The notes beneath the pieces are model-generated. The model saw only the letters and a program-made list of their open reading frames with translations, ran no database searches and had not been told where the DNA came from. Below, piece after piece: positions 17,947 to 27,501 of a DNA stretch of 64,000 nucleotides. The DNA is from Bacteroidota bacterium. Its GTDB lineage: Bacteria > Bacteroidota > Bacteroidia > Chitinophagales > Chitinophagaceae. The position numbers and the translations under genes are program-made. Location of the stretch: the NCBI GenBank assembly GCA_026391125.1, contig JAPLEO010000107.1, forward strand, positions 1 to 64,000, given 5' to 3'. Within the stretch, counting starts at the first letter, position 1. The number at the start of each line of letters is the position of its first letter.

Positions 17947-19299
17947 TTAATTATTTAGAGATCCTGCGTCGATCCATTTTTTGATCTGAATGATTTGACA
18001 AGCTGGCATCTGCGCTAAATTTTTAGGCATGGCAGAGTAACCTGGTGTGTGATTGATGGAGCCATAGAGTCTGCCGTTTGTAGCGTATACTTTTACTTGC
18101 GCATAAGTTGAAAGGTCGATACCTCCACCACTTGATGCGGCACTTGCAGTGCTGTGGCAACCAACACAATTTGTTGTAAGTAAAGGTGCTACTGCTTTAG
18201 CATAGGTATATGTAGTTGTATCGCAACTGGTACAGAAATTCTGTTTTGCTCCTTGGTTGATCCAAGTTTGTAGTTGTGCCATTTGAGCAGTTGTATATCT
18301 TGGAATAGTACCACGAGGCATACTACCGCTTTTCACTATTGTATATAAAGTACTTCCGGCTGCATTTCCTGCTTTAACATATTTCATGATGTTCGCATAA
18401 GTAACCAGTGTTACACCACTAGCTTTGGTAATTGCATCGTGACATCCACTCATAGAGCAAGTTGATCCAATTAGAGGAGCGATGGTATTTTGGAAATAAA
18501 CGGTATCCGGACTACAATTGGAAGTTGAAGCGGGTGGTGTTGTAGGTGGTGGTGTTGTTCCGCCTAGATCATTTTTAGCACCTGCAGCAATCCATTTTCT
18601 AAATTGTGTGATATTACAAGCTGATAATTGAGACATTCCTTTTGGCATCGCTGAATATCCTGCAGTATGTGCAATAGAACCATATAGTCTACCATTTAAA
18701 GCAAACGCTTGTGCATTTGCAAAAGTTGATAAATCAATTCCTCCACTATTAGGATTTCCTGGACTATGGCAGGTAACGCAATTAGCTTGTAATAAAGGAG
18801 CAATGGTTGTGCTATATAAGAAATTTGCAGTGTCGCATACTACAGATACAGGAGGCGTTGTTGGTCCAGTTGCCGTATCATTTTTTGCACCAGCTGCGAT
18901 CCATTTTTTTACTTGAGTAATTTGACAAGTACTAAATTGTGCACCACCTTTTGGCATTGGAGAAAAACCAGCACTATGGTTAATGGATCCGAAGAACCTA
19001 CCATTAGTTACATAAGGTAATAGCTTTGCATAATTTGAAAGGTCAATTCCTGCACCAGAAGAACTGGCAGTAGTAGCACCATGACAACTAACGCAAAACG
19101 ACTGTATTAAAGGATTAATAACAGTGCTGTAATTAAAGGAACTGGTATCGCAGGCTTTGCTTCCTGCTCCTCCTGTGCCAGGGTCGTTTCCACCTGAACC
19201 AGGTGTAGTTGGGCTAAATGGGATTTCGTGTACGCATGATATGGCAACTATTACAGTAACCATAAAAATGGGAATAGCTCGGGACAGTAGCTTGTTCAT
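17947..19299 (-). CDS. Four-repeat multihaem cytochrome lipoprotein
   Basis: A 450-residue lipoprotein with lipobox AISC (C22) and a Gly/Pro/Thr linker, then four repeats of about 95 residues joined by Pro-rich linkers. Haem sites begin at C69 (CVSCH), C174 (CVTCH), C281 (CSMSGCH, a C-x4-CH variant) and C378 (CVGCH). Repeats 1, 2 and 4 share NGRxxGSIxHxxGxSxMPK, with Met as likely axial ligand; repeat 3 differs (GNAAGSTLYTIVKSGSMPRG) and is a diverged unit. A further CTSC just before repeat 4 lacks His and is not a haem site. First gene of the minus-strand cluster. A wire-like surface or periplasmic electron carrier is the reasonable inference. Confidence 0.9.
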   Translation of the reverse strand: MNKLLSRAIPIFMVTVIVAISCVHEIPFSPTTPGSGGNDPGTGGAGSKACDTSSFNYSTVINPLIQSFCVSCHGATTASSSGAGIDLSNYAKLLPYVTNGRFFGSINHSAGFSPMPKGGAQFSTCQITQVKKWIAAGAKNDTATGPTTPPVSVVCDTANFLYSTTIAPLLQANCVTCHSPGNPNSGGIDLSTFANAQAFALNGRLYGSIAHTAGYSAMPKGMSQLSACNITQFRKWIAAGAKNDLGGTTPPPTTPPASTSNCSPDTVYFQNTIAPLIGSTCSMSGCHDAITKASGVTLVTYANIMKYVKAGNAAGSTLYTIVKSGSMPRGTIPRYTTAQMAQLQTWINQGAKQNFCTSCDTTTYTYAKAVAPLLTTNCVGCHSTASAASSGGGIDLSTYAQVKVYATNGRLYGSINHTPGYSAMPKNLAQMPACQIIQIKKWIDAGSLNN

Positions 19300-19742
19300 G
19301 TTGGTAGTTTAAAGTGTAAGTGTTGGGTAGATTTCTGTCCATCGGCTAATGTATGTTTAGAAAATATCGTGCCAAATACCAGAAGGTTTAATTTCCTTTT
19401 TTCGTTTAACAATAATTTGTGCTATTAATAAAAATGTTTATGTAAATCACTTTTGCAATTGTAATAACATGAATATTAATTTAAAATAATCGGCTGTGAA
19501 ATCTCCTACAGATCAATCATAGTAAGGATTTCAGGGGTAGTTGCAAAAGATTCATTGTGGAGTTAAATACAATCAGATCGAGATAGTAGTATCCCAATCG
19601 TTAGATGTATTTTATTATAAGAGCATGTTGTTTTAAAAAATGTTGCCTAAGTAAAATATTTTTTTTCATAATTATTAATGTTATCAACATTGATGTTGCA
19701 ACAATAAAAAAGGGAGCGTTTTAAGTCTCCCTTTTTTATGTA
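19300..19742. other. Intergenic region between cytochrome and LruC genes
   Basis: A 443-base AT-rich gap. It must hold the promoter of the cytochrome cluster (minus strand, near 19300-19400), but no clear TAnnTTTG box is seen. It also holds the LruC terminator (listed) and a short palindrome CAACAT-TG-ATGTTG at 19685-19698. No ORF or RNA gene is supported in the rest. Confidence 0.5.
19706..19737 (-). terminator. Terminator of the LruC gene
   Basis: An 11-base perfect stem, AAAAAAGGGAG at 19706-19716 and CTCCCTTTTTT at 19727-19737, with a 10-base loop, 5 bases beyond the LruC stop on the minus strand. The T tract works in either direction. Confidence 0.9.
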
Positions 19743-21836
19743 TTATTTTGAATAAATATTGGCTGTGTTTCGATAGCCAGATCCTGTATTACTATACCAG
19801 TCTGTATAAAGTGTTCCGCCAGAATTTGCCCAATCTAAAAAGTGCAAATAGGCTTTTGATATATCAACGCCTTCAATCGGATAACTAAATCCAGTAAGGA
19901 AGCTTAATGCCCATGGGTGATTATCTTTAGTAACATAATAGATGTTGGAAGAAATTTTAGTAGCATCTTGTAATGTTCCTAGTAAATTTTTATCTGCAAG
20001 ATCCGTTGGAACTGCACCTGGTAAATGAACTTCGTGCGTTCTTCTTTGATTGCTAATTGCAAATGGATTAAAAGGAGCGTTACCAAAACTTGCTTTTGAG
20101 ATCGGACTAGTAAATTCTACATAAATGTGTGCTGTATCGCCTGTCATTTTTGCTTTTGACATATCGGTATTTAATATGGACGCATTTCCTCCATTTCTAA
20201 TAAGATTTGAATGATTGTCGAAAGGTATGATCACAGCATTTATTTGTGAGGCTTCTGTACCATTAGCATTTAATTTGATGTAGTTATTATTTAGGCTTTG
20301 ACCAGTTACTGATTTCACTGCAGAAGGACTAAAAGGAAAAGCTACTCCAAAACCATTATAATAGGTAGCGCCTGCTGCTACTGGAACATAGTCTGCGTAG
20401 AACTCAACAATATTATTTTGTGCGTTACTAATGATCTTGTAATGATAATTTACTACTAAATCGTTGATATCGTAATCTCCTGTAACTGGCCACTGATCTT
20501 CGTAAGCTAGGGTTCCATAAGTTTTTTCAGCTGGAAAATAATTAATGTAGGCCCTTGTTGGATCTGAAGGGAAAGCATCATTTGCATCCGATACACCGTC
20601 TTTATCTGTATCTATTGGCGTATCGGCTACTGAAACACCAACATTAGAAATAGCAGTAAGAGGATTTGATGTTGCGTATACAATTACATCATTAAAATCT
20701 TGATCACAACTTGTAGATTCTCTGTTGATGTCTTCAAATCCAATCATGTAAGTATTATTGTATTGTAATAATACGGTATGCTTTTTTAGGTCTGGATTAG
20801 CTTCAGGATTCATATAGCTATCAGTAAAATAGGCACCACCTGCATAATAGTTCACGGAAGTTCCATTCCAGCCATCTGCAAATATTACTAAGCCAATTGT
20901 AGTGCCTGCATCAAAAGTCCCAAGTTTAACTTTATCACCTGAAATCAAGCTTCCACTACTTCCAACCAAACTGCAATTCGGAAAAACGAAATGTATCGAA
21001 TCAATTTCTTGCATCGATTTTGGTGGATTATTTGTTGGGTATTTATAATAGCCGATAGAGTTTCTATATCCAGCGCCTTCGTAGGTAAAGGTTAACCAGA
21101 CATCGGCTTTTTCTGTTATAACAATATCTGAAGCTGCGCCAGCGCTGATATATTGAGGATGCAAATTGGCAACGCTTTTGGCTTCTGGTAAAGAAGTGTT
21201 GATGCTTTTCAACATGTCGGCGCTGATCACATCTGCTGGAGATGCTAAGTAGTTAGGACGGCCTTGGCCATCTGTTGTGCCCATTGGCACAAATTTCACC
21301 TTCGTTGTACCTGTATATCCCATCGCTTTATTCATGATAGCTGAACGAGTTGCAGCAGAGGAAAGATTTTTGCCTACACTTAGTGTGCCTACAATATTGC
21401 CAGAATATCCGTTTGAGCCTCCGATAGTGCATGATGCTGAAGTTCCAACGATCAACACTTTTGCTAAACGCACTAATCCGATATAGGCAGGATCAACAAC
21501 TAGCGTATCGAATGAGCTTGGAATAATAATGCTTGTTGAGAAGTTTCCAGATGCGTCTGTAACTCCTTTATATAATAACTGATCAACAACACCGGCATTG
21601 ATACTATAAATATTTAAAGGCACTTCTGATAATGGTTTGTTATCATTGGTTAGGGTTGCGATACTTATATTGACTGTCTTGCTGGTATTGTAAGTAAAAC
21701 CGTCAGGAGCAATCTTGCTTACTGGAGGTGCTGGAGGAGGCGTAACTGAACCGTTACCTGAATCCACTGCTTTGTTACATGCAAAAAGAAGAAAGGAAGC
21801 TGCAAAAAGAGAAAAATAATACTTTTTCATAACCAT
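19743..21836 (-). CDS. LruC domain-containing surface lipoprotein
   Basis: A 697-residue lipoprotein; lipobox LFAC gives Cys at about residue 20 from the first Met. A carboxypeptidase-like region (about 45-125) is followed by a middle part with a DUF4114-type segment (IGFEDINRESTSCDQDFNDVIVYA), an acidic calcium-type motif DTDKDGVSDANDAFPSD as in thrombospondin type 3 repeats, and the LruC (DUF4842) domain (YEDQWPVTGDYDINDLVVNYHYK). LruC proteins are surface-exposed in Bacteroidota; their function is unknown. ATGGTTATG offers two starts six bases apart; the second, MKKYYF, is the more natural signal start. Monocistronic, with its own terminator. Confidence 0.9.
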   Translation of the reverse strand: MVMKKYYFSLFAASFLLFACNKAVDSGNGSVTPPPAPPVSKIAPDGFTYNTSKTVNISIATLTNDNKPLSEVPLNIYSINAGVVDQLLYKGVTDASGNFSTSIIIPSSFDTLVVDPAYIGLVRLAKVLIVGTSASCTIGGSNGYSGNIVGTLSVGKNLSSAATRSAIMNKAMGYTGTTKVKFVPMGTTDGQGRPNYLASPADVISADMLKSINTSLPEAKSVANLHPQYISAGAASDIVITEKADVWLTFTYEGAGYRNSIGYYKYPTNNPPKSMQEIDSIHFVFPNCSLVGSSGSLISGDKVKLGTFDAGTTIGLVIFADGWNGTSVNYYAGGAYFTDSYMNPEANPDLKKHTVLLQYNNTYMIGFEDINRESTSCDQDFNDVIVYATSNPLTAISNVGVSVADTPIDTDKDGVSDANDAFPSDPTRAYINYFPAEKTYGTLAYEDQWPVTGDYDINDLVVNYHYKIISNAQNNIVEFYADYVPVAAGATYYNGFGVAFPFSPSAVKSVTGQSLNNNYIKLNANGTEASQINAVIIPFDNHSNLIRNGGNASILNTDMSKAKMTGDTAHIYVEFTSPISKASFGNAPFNPFAISNQRRTHEVHLPGAVPTDLADKNLLGTLQDATKISSNIYYVTKDNHPWALSFLTGFSYPIEGVDISKAYLHFLDWANSGGTLYTDWYSNTGSGYRNTANIYSK

Positions 21837-22143
21837 TGATTTTTAACGAATCTTTCAAAATATTTAGGCTATTTATGTGCCAGAAACTTTTTTTAGTAAG
21901 ACATTGATTATCAATCAATAATAATTTCTAAAAATGAGTAAGTTTCTACAATTTGGAAAAAATGTTCAATGTGGGAGTTTTGAACCTTGAGTCGTACTGT
22001 AGAAGCTAACGTAAAGCTAGCTAAGAGTATTTCAGCAAAAAGTAGTAAAATCTAATAATATTAAGTAGTAAAACGTTTGTTTTTATACTCAGTAAATTTA
22101 ATCATTTATTTTAGCATTTCACTTCATTTTCTAAGTCAATAGA
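21837..22143. other. Divergent intergenic region with an 11-base direct repeat
   Basis: A 307-base gap between divergent LruC and octahaem genes. AAGTAGTAAAA occurs at 22040-22050 and 22063-22073, a 23-base period (about two helix turns), which could be a binding site for a regulator of the cytochrome gene. No good TAnnTTTG box was found. No ORF is supported. Confidence 0.4.
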
Positions 22144-24387
22144 ATGTATAAAAAGCAATATGGGTTTATCTTATTAATTATAGTTTTTATCTTTTCGGGA
22201 TCACTGATATTTGAAAATTGTACGCCAACAACAAAATCAGCTACTATACTCGCAGATAGTACAGCATTTGTAGGTTCAGTGACTTGTAAATCTTGTCACG
22301 CAAAAGAATATCAGGATTGGAAAATATCAGACCATTTTAAAGCAATGGAACTACCAAACGATTCTACAGTTTTGGGAAATTTTAATGAGCAGGTTTTAAA
22401 GGCTGATGGAGTAAGCAGTAAGTTTTTCAAAAAGGATGGTAATTATTATATCAATACCCAGGGCGATGATGGATTGAATCACGACTTTTTGGTGAAATAC
22501 ACTTTTGGATATTTTCCCTTACAACAATATTTAATTGAATTTCCTGGTGGAAGGCTGCAAAGCACAAGGGCAAGTTGGGATAGCAGGGATAAAAAATGGT
22601 TCCACCAATATGCTAATCAAAATATTCCATCACACGATTGGTTGCATTGGACTGGCAATGGACAAAATTGGAATACTATGTGTGCTTCCTGTCATAGTAC
22701 CAATCTTCAAAAAAATTATGACATCGAGAAAGATGTCTACAAAACAAGTTTTCATGAAATTAATGTGAGTTGTGAAAGTTGTCATGGAGCTGGCAAGTCG
22801 CATATCGATTATATCAATACTGATTTTAAAAGCGGTAAAAAGATTGCGGGATCAATGATCAAAATTTCGAAGAGTACTGATCAAATTTCGCAGGTTAATA
22901 ATTGTGCTCCTTGTCATGCTAGAGCAAGTTCCATCTCTACCGATGCATTTAATGCAACCGTGCACAGCAAAGAGATCATGGATCATTTAATTCCAGAAAT
23001 TCCTAGCACAGAACATTATTTTGCAGATGGTCAAGCTAACGATGAAGATTATATCTATACATCATTTACAGAGAGTAAAATGTTTGCAAGAGGTGTGCAG
23101 TGTAGTAATTGTCATAACCCTCATACTGGTAAACTTATATTAACTGGTAATGCGGCATGTGTAAAATGTCATACCAAGAATTACGATTCGCCAACGCATA
23201 CTTTTCATCAGGTTGGTACAGCTGGAGCAGAGTGTAAGAATTGCCATATGCCAGGTAAAGTTTATATGGGTAATGATATCCGTTATGATCATACTTTTAG
23301 GGTTCCTCGTCCAGACCTATCAGTCAAATATGCAACCCCGAATGCCTGCAATAATTGCCATACGAATAAGCCCGCTAAATGGTCGGCCGATGCCATCGTA
23401 AAATGGTATGGACCAAATAGAAAATACCATTTTGCTGAAGACTTGATTCCAGGATCTGATGAAAGAAATGTGAATGCACCCAAAAACTTGATTAAAATAT
23501 TGAACGATACTTCAAGTCCGGCAATCATACAAGCCACTGCTGCCAATTATTTGCGCAATTATCAATCAACGGAATCATTAAGTGCATTATTAAAATGTTT
23601 GAATCATGTGGATGCGCAAGTACGATATCGGGCGTTAAGAAGTTTGGCTAACTTTTCTGAAAATACATGGATGAATAATGTGGCGCCATTGTTGCATGAT
23701 CCTGTAAAAGCTGTAAGGATTGCGGCTGCTGATTTGTTTACTATTTTACCTAACGACAAAATTCCTGCAGATATATTTGATTCCTTTAGTAAAGCAAAGC
23801 AAGAATTAGAAAATTATTTGACATTTCAAGCCGATTTTTCTGTTGGAAATATCATGTTAGGAGATTATTTTCTAAAGCAAAAAAATTATGTGAATGCGGA
23901 GCAATATTATTTACGCGGATTAAAAAAAGATCAGGCAATGAATTATGCTCGATTGAATTTATCGGCTGTGTATAATGCTCAAAACAAAAATGCGGAATCT
24001 TTAAATATTTTGTTGGAAGCAAAAAAAATTGACCCTAAGAATGATCGGATTTATTATAATTTAGGATTATTGTACAACGAGTTAAATGATAGCAAGGAAT
24101 CGGAAAACAGTTTTTCAAAAGCAATTGAATTAAATTCTCCTAATCCTCGAGTATATTATAATTATGGGATTCTCTTGCAACAAAAATCTCAAATCGCCAA
24201 AGCGGAATCTGTTTTTTTAAAGGGGTTAAAAATGGATGCGGCTAGTCCGGAATTAAATTATGTGCTTGCCGTATTATATGTGCAGACTAATCAAAGGGGG
24301 AAAGCCATTGCGCCTATTTCATTTTTAAAAACGAACTATCCTAACAATCCAGATTATCAGCAATTATTTAAAGCGGTGGGATTATAA
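22144..24387 (+). CDS. Octahaem cytochrome c lipoprotein with HEAT-like and TPR repeats
   Basis: A 747-residue lipoprotein: hydrophobic start, lipobox FENC (C26), then eight CxxCH motifs between residues 48 and about 406 (CKSCH, CASCH, CESCH, CAPCH, CSNCH, CVKCH, CKNCH, CNNCH). The haem part resembles cytochrome c554/c3-type multihaem modules. About residues 440-545 look like HEAT repeats (PAIIQATAANYLRNYQ, DAQVRYRALRSLANF), and about 560-747 are at least four TPR units (YYLRGLKKDQAMNYARLNLS). This haem-plus-TPR arrangement is known in Bacteroidota and Planctomycetes, but its electron partners are unknown. Monocistronic and convergent with the DUF5723 gene, 3 bases apart. Confidence 0.9.
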   Translation: MYKKQYGFILLIIVFIFSGSLIFENCTPTTKSATILADSTAFVGSVTCKSCHAKEYQDWKISDHFKAMELPNDSTVLGNFNEQVLKADGVSSKFFKKDGNYYINTQGDDGLNHDFLVKYTFGYFPLQQYLIEFPGGRLQSTRASWDSRDKKWFHQYANQNIPSHDWLHWTGNGQNWNTMCASCHSTNLQKNYDIEKDVYKTSFHEINVSCESCHGAGKSHIDYINTDFKSGKKIAGSMIKISKSTDQISQVNNCAPCHARASSISTDAFNATVHSKEIMDHLIPEIPSTEHYFADGQANDEDYIYTSFTESKMFARGVQCSNCHNPHTGKLILTGNAACVKCHTKNYDSPTHTFHQVGTAGAECKNCHMPGKVYMGNDIRYDHTFRVPRPDLSVKYATPNACNNCHTNKPAKWSADAIVKWYGPNRKYHFAEDLIPGSDERNVNAPKNLIKILNDTSSPAIIQATAANYLRNYQSTESLSALLKCLNHVDAQVRYRALRSLANFSENTWMNNVAPLLHDPVKAVRIAAADLFTILPNDKIPADIFDSFSKAKQELENYLTFQADFSVGNIMLGDYFLKQKNYVNAEQYYLRGLKKDQAMNYARLNLSAVYNAQNKNAESLNILLEAKKIDPKNDRIYYNLGLLYNELNDSKESENSFSKAIELNSPNPRVYYNYGILLQQKSQIAKAESVFLKGLKMDAASPELNYVLAVLYVQTNQRGKAIAPISFLKTNYPNNPDYQQLFKAVGL

Positions 24388-24390
24388 AAT

Positions 24391-25827
24391 TTACTCGGGG
24401 CAGTCGAACCTGCTCATTATTTTTCTTTTATTGAAAGGATGCATGCTCAACATCAAATAGCCACCACCATTTAAATCTTTGGGAGATTTGAACCAAGCGA
24501 TATTGTGCATTCCCATGGTTAATGGACCAAGCTTTACTGCTGCTCCAACCCATAGTTTGCCTTGAGTAGTATATTGGATTGGCATATAAAATCCCCATGT
24601 AATTGTTTCCCAGCGAGGAGTTATGGTAATGAGGTTTGTTTCTCTGGTAAATATTTTGGTATAAGAAGCGGTAGAATAAAAATTCATATTTAATTGGCCA
24701 TTAACGCCAAAATTGTTTCCCAAATTTCGATCTACATTTAAGATTAATCTTGTTGGTTTACTGATTGTGAAAGTACTTGCAGCAGAATCGCCAGAGGTGA
24801 ATAGTGTAGCTAATGAATCACGGAATTCACTAACCGAACCCATGTTACCGATATTTTTAAATTTATCGGAAATTGTTACATCCGTTAAATTATTGATAGG
24901 GTCATAATAATCTCCCGAATAAATGCTCGTGTTAAACTTGTTTTTTCCAAGATCCATGACACTCAGTCCAAATTTCCAAGCGTAATTCGTGGGGGTATGT
25001 GGTGAAGCGTCAGAATTTATTGCATCATATAATGTGTATTCAATACCTAGATTAAGCGATATTCCAGTAGCACTATTTTTCAAAACCTGTTTTACAGTGC
25101 TAGCTAAGCTACTATAACTAAGGTCGTAGTTATTACTATACAAAAATCCAACGCCTCCCTGTGTAACCAAAAAGCCAGTGTCTGAATTAGAATTAATAAA
25201 CTCTTGAAAAATCATTTTTTTACTCCTACCGTAAAAACCGGAAAGAGCTTTACCGATATTTAAAGAAATGCCTCCTGTTAACCTTGACCGGTCGTTTTCT
25301 TGCAATACCTGCGAGTAGTTTAGATTCATTTCGATCCACCCGCTGTGGGTCATAAATTGTTCAAGATAAGGTGTTGTTCGATTTGCGCGGAAAAATCCAT
25401 AAGCTGTTGTTATAGTATCGCTAGCATACATGGGTGCAGACTTGCTATGATTATACATTCTTCCTCTGAACCCAATCCCAAAAGCGTGCTTTTCATCGAT
25501 CTTGTACAAAAAATTAAAGAGGTTTGCATCTAAATTTTGGTGTCCGTAATAACTATTCGACCCCTCCTTAAAACTGAGTGTTGCATTTCCTGGATGTAAG
25601 TACGAAAAATTGGCTAGACTTATATTATTGGTGGCTAAGGTCGTTTGCAGTGATAGGATATTGAGGTCCCATTTATAAACTGAGTTAACTCCCGAGGCAG
25701 GGTTATTCAAAAGTCCAACTGCACCTGCATAAGCCGATCCATTTGTTGCGTGATAATTCTGGGCTTGTAAATAGCAACAGTAAAGGTTCAAAAATCCAAA
25801 AAGAAAGCATGCTCTAAAAAGGTTCAT
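24391..25827 (-). CDS. DUF5723-family outer-membrane beta-barrel protein
   Basis: A 478-residue protein with an N-terminal signal peptide ending at about residue 22 (YLQAQN). The ASGVNSVYKWDLNILSLQTT segment and alternating strands match the DUF5723 family as I recall it, a barrel related to PorP/FadL-like proteins. The function is not established. Its 3' end is 3 bases from the convergent octahaem gene, with no room for a terminator, so the two transcripts must overlap. Confidence 0.8.
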   Translation of the reverse strand: MNLFRACFLFGFLNLYCCYLQAQNYHATNGSAYAGAVGLLNNPASGVNSVYKWDLNILSLQTTLATNNISLANFSYLHPGNATLSFKEGSNSYYGHQNLDANLFNFLYKIDEKHAFGIGFRGRMYNHSKSAPMYASDTITTAYGFFRANRTTPYLEQFMTHSGWIEMNLNYSQVLQENDRSRLTGGISLNIGKALSGFYGRSKKMIFQEFINSNSDTGFLVTQGGVGFLYSNNYDLSYSSLASTVKQVLKNSATGISLNLGIEYTLYDAINSDASPHTPTNYAWKFGLSVMDLGKNKFNTSIYSGDYYDPINNLTDVTISDKFKNIGNMGSVSEFRDSLATLFTSGDSAASTFTISKPTRLILNVDRNLGNNFGVNGQLNMNFYSTASYTKIFTRETNLITITPRWETITWGFYMPIQYTTQGKLWVGAAVKLGPLTMGMHNIAWFKSPKDLNGGGYLMLSMHPFNKRKIMSRFDCPE

Positions 25828-26019
25828 TTTGCTATCGGCTTAAATCTGGGTGACAAACTGTTGATTAGACACAAAAAAACGGTTATTTGCTACCAGAATA
25901 CTATGTTTTTTTTTTAATATTCCAATATTTCAATATTAAACGAAAATCGGCAAAAAAAATTGGTTTATACTGCAAAGGATTTAATATGTTATTACGTCTA
26001 ATCATTAACTAACAAAGTT

Positions 26020-26589
26020 TTGAACGAACAGGAGTTGATTGGTTTATTGCGAAAAGGGGATGAGGGTGCCTTTAAATTGCTGGTTGAAAGTCAGCAGGAT
26101 AGGGTGTTCAATACTGTTTTGGGCATGATTCAAGATATTTCTGAAGCAGAGGATATTGCGCAAGAGGTATTCATTCAAGTTTTTCGTTCAATTGAAGGAT
26201 TTAAGGGAGATTCGAAATTGTCTACTTGGATCTATCGTATCGCCATCACTAAATCATTAGATTGGTTGAGAAAGAAAAAAGTGAGTGATAGATTTAGGCG
26301 AATTAGAAATGTGATGGGTATAGAAGAAAAAGAAATACTACCTGTTGATTTCGTGCATCCAGGAATTCAATTGGAGCAAAAGGAATCTGCAAGGAGTTTG
26401 TTTAGGGCAATAGCATTATTACCTAGTAATCAAAAGACTGCGATCAACCTGATTAAAGTGGAAGGATTGAATTATGAGGAAGTAAGTATGATCATGAAAA
26501 TTTCTGTGAAAGCAGTAGAGTCGCTAATGCATCGCGCAAAAGAAAATCTTCGAAAAACGTTAAAAAATGATTTACAAATAAAAGATTAA
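26020..26589 (+). CDS. ECF-family RNA polymerase sigma factor
   Basis: A 189-residue sigma-70 factor with region 2 (DISEAEDIAQEVFIQVFRS, LSTWIYRIAITKSLDWLRK) and region 4 helix-turn-helix (GLNYEEVSMIMKISVKAVESLMHRAKENLRK). The start is TTG: an in-frame stop lies at 25999 and no ATG or GTG occurs before conserved sequence. It is followed 2 bases later by a small membrane protein and then by a Spy-like protein, a typical envelope-stress sigma/anti-sigma/chaperone arrangement. A rare start codon may keep expression low. Confidence 0.93.
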   Translation: MNEQELIGLLRKGDEGAFKLLVESQQDRVFNTVLGMIQDISEAEDIAQEVFIQVFRSIEGFKGDSKLSTWIYRIAITKSLDWLRKKKVSDRFRRIRNVMGIEEKEILPVDFVHPGIQLEQKESARSLFRAIALLPSNQKTAINLIKVEGLNYEEVSMIMKISVKAVESLMHRAKENLRKTLKNDLQIKD

Positions 26590-26591
26590 CT

Positions 26592-26906
26592 ATGGAACCA
26601 ACTTTACACAATAAAATTGATTCGGCTTTGAATAGCTTGGATGATTTGCAAAAAGCAAGTGCTCCAAATTTTTTCTATACACGATTACAAGCAAGAATGG
26701 AGCGAGAACAAAATGTGGCAGTGTTTGGATGGTTTAATTTTGCAAAGCCAGCATTATTGATCGTGACACTCAGTTTGTTTTTAATGATGAACACATTCAT
26801 GATCACAAAATTGATTCAACAAAAGTCAGTCGCATCCATATCTGGAAAGCCTTCTCTGCAAAGCTTTGCGAGTGAATACGATTTAAATAATTCAGTTAAT
26901 TATTGA
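26592..26906 (+). CDS. Small membrane protein, probable anti-sigma factor
   Basis: A 104-residue protein with a charged cytoplasmic N-terminal half (LDDLQKASAPNFFYTRLQARMERE, a motif often seen before the membrane helix of Bacteroidota sigma-linked proteins) and one transmembrane helix at about residues 53-74. The ATG is 2 bases after the sigma stop. No zinc-binding anti-sigma motif is present. A role in binding the ECF factor is inferred from position and topology only. Confidence 0.7.
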   Translation: MEPTLHNKIDSALNSLDDLQKASAPNFFYTRLQARMEREQNVAVFGWFNFAKPALLIVTLSLFLMMNTFMITKLIQQKSVASISGKPSLQSFASEYDLNNSVNY

Positions 26907-26916
26907 TACACTACGT

Positions 26917-27501
26917 ATGAATACAGTATTAAGAAGTAGGCTTTTAAATACAGTAGTTTTATTACTATTGGTTTTTAATCTGCTAGCTATTGGAATTTTC
27001 TGGTGGCAAAAATGGAAAGATGCTCCACCTAATCAAAAAAATGAAGGAGCTTCTGCTTTTCTAATAGAGCAGTTGCAATTCGACAGTGCACAGTTAATTG
27101 CTTTTAAACAATTGCAACAGGTTCACCAACAAAAAATCAGGAATGCAAAAGATTCCATGCGCATGGCAAAGGACCGATTTTTTGATTTGATTGATCAGGA
27201 CTCAGCTAGTGAAGCTGCATTAAAATTGGCATCTACAAATGCAGCTGAAAAACAAATTCAATTAGATAGAATTACATTCCAATTTTTTAAAGATGTTCAA
27301 GCTTTGTGTAATGCTGAACAAAAAGTAAAGTTTAAGCAGGTAATCAGAGAAGCATTACGAATCATGGGTAGGCCTGGTCCGCCGCCACACAATGGAAGTA
27401 TGTTTGAAAATAATCGTCCAGATGATCGTAGACCAGATGGACCACCTCCGCCGGAAGACGAATCTAATCACAATAGACGGCCACCCCCTCCAAGAGATTA
27501 A
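26917..27501 (+). CDS. Spy/CpxP-like periplasmic protein
   Basis: A 194-residue protein with an N-terminal membrane anchor or uncleaved signal (about residues 9-29), a helical region (FLIEQLQFDSAQLIAFKQLQ, MRMAKDRFFDLID) of the Spy/CpxP or heavy-metal-sensor type, and a Pro/Asp/Arg-rich tail (GPPPHNG, DGPPPPEDE, RRPPPPRD). Related proteins chaperone periplasmic proteins or sense metal. Third gene of the sigma operon (10-base gap), with a strong terminator behind. It is either a co-sensor or a target of the sigma factor. Confidence 0.8.
   Translation: MNTVLRSRLLNTVVLLLLVFNLLAIGIFWWQKWKDAPPNQKNEGASAFLIEQLQFDSAQLIAFKQLQQVHQQKIRNAKDSMRMAKDRFFDLIDQDSASEAALKLASTNAAEKQIQLDRITFQFFKDVQALCNAEQKVKFKQVIREALRIMGRPGPPPHNGSMFENNRPDDRRPDGPPPPEDESNHNRRPPPPRD

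Noticed and set aside
18220..18245. Fifth haem motif (CTSC) in the four-repeat cytochrome
   Set aside because: No His follows the second Cys, so it is not a c-type haem site.
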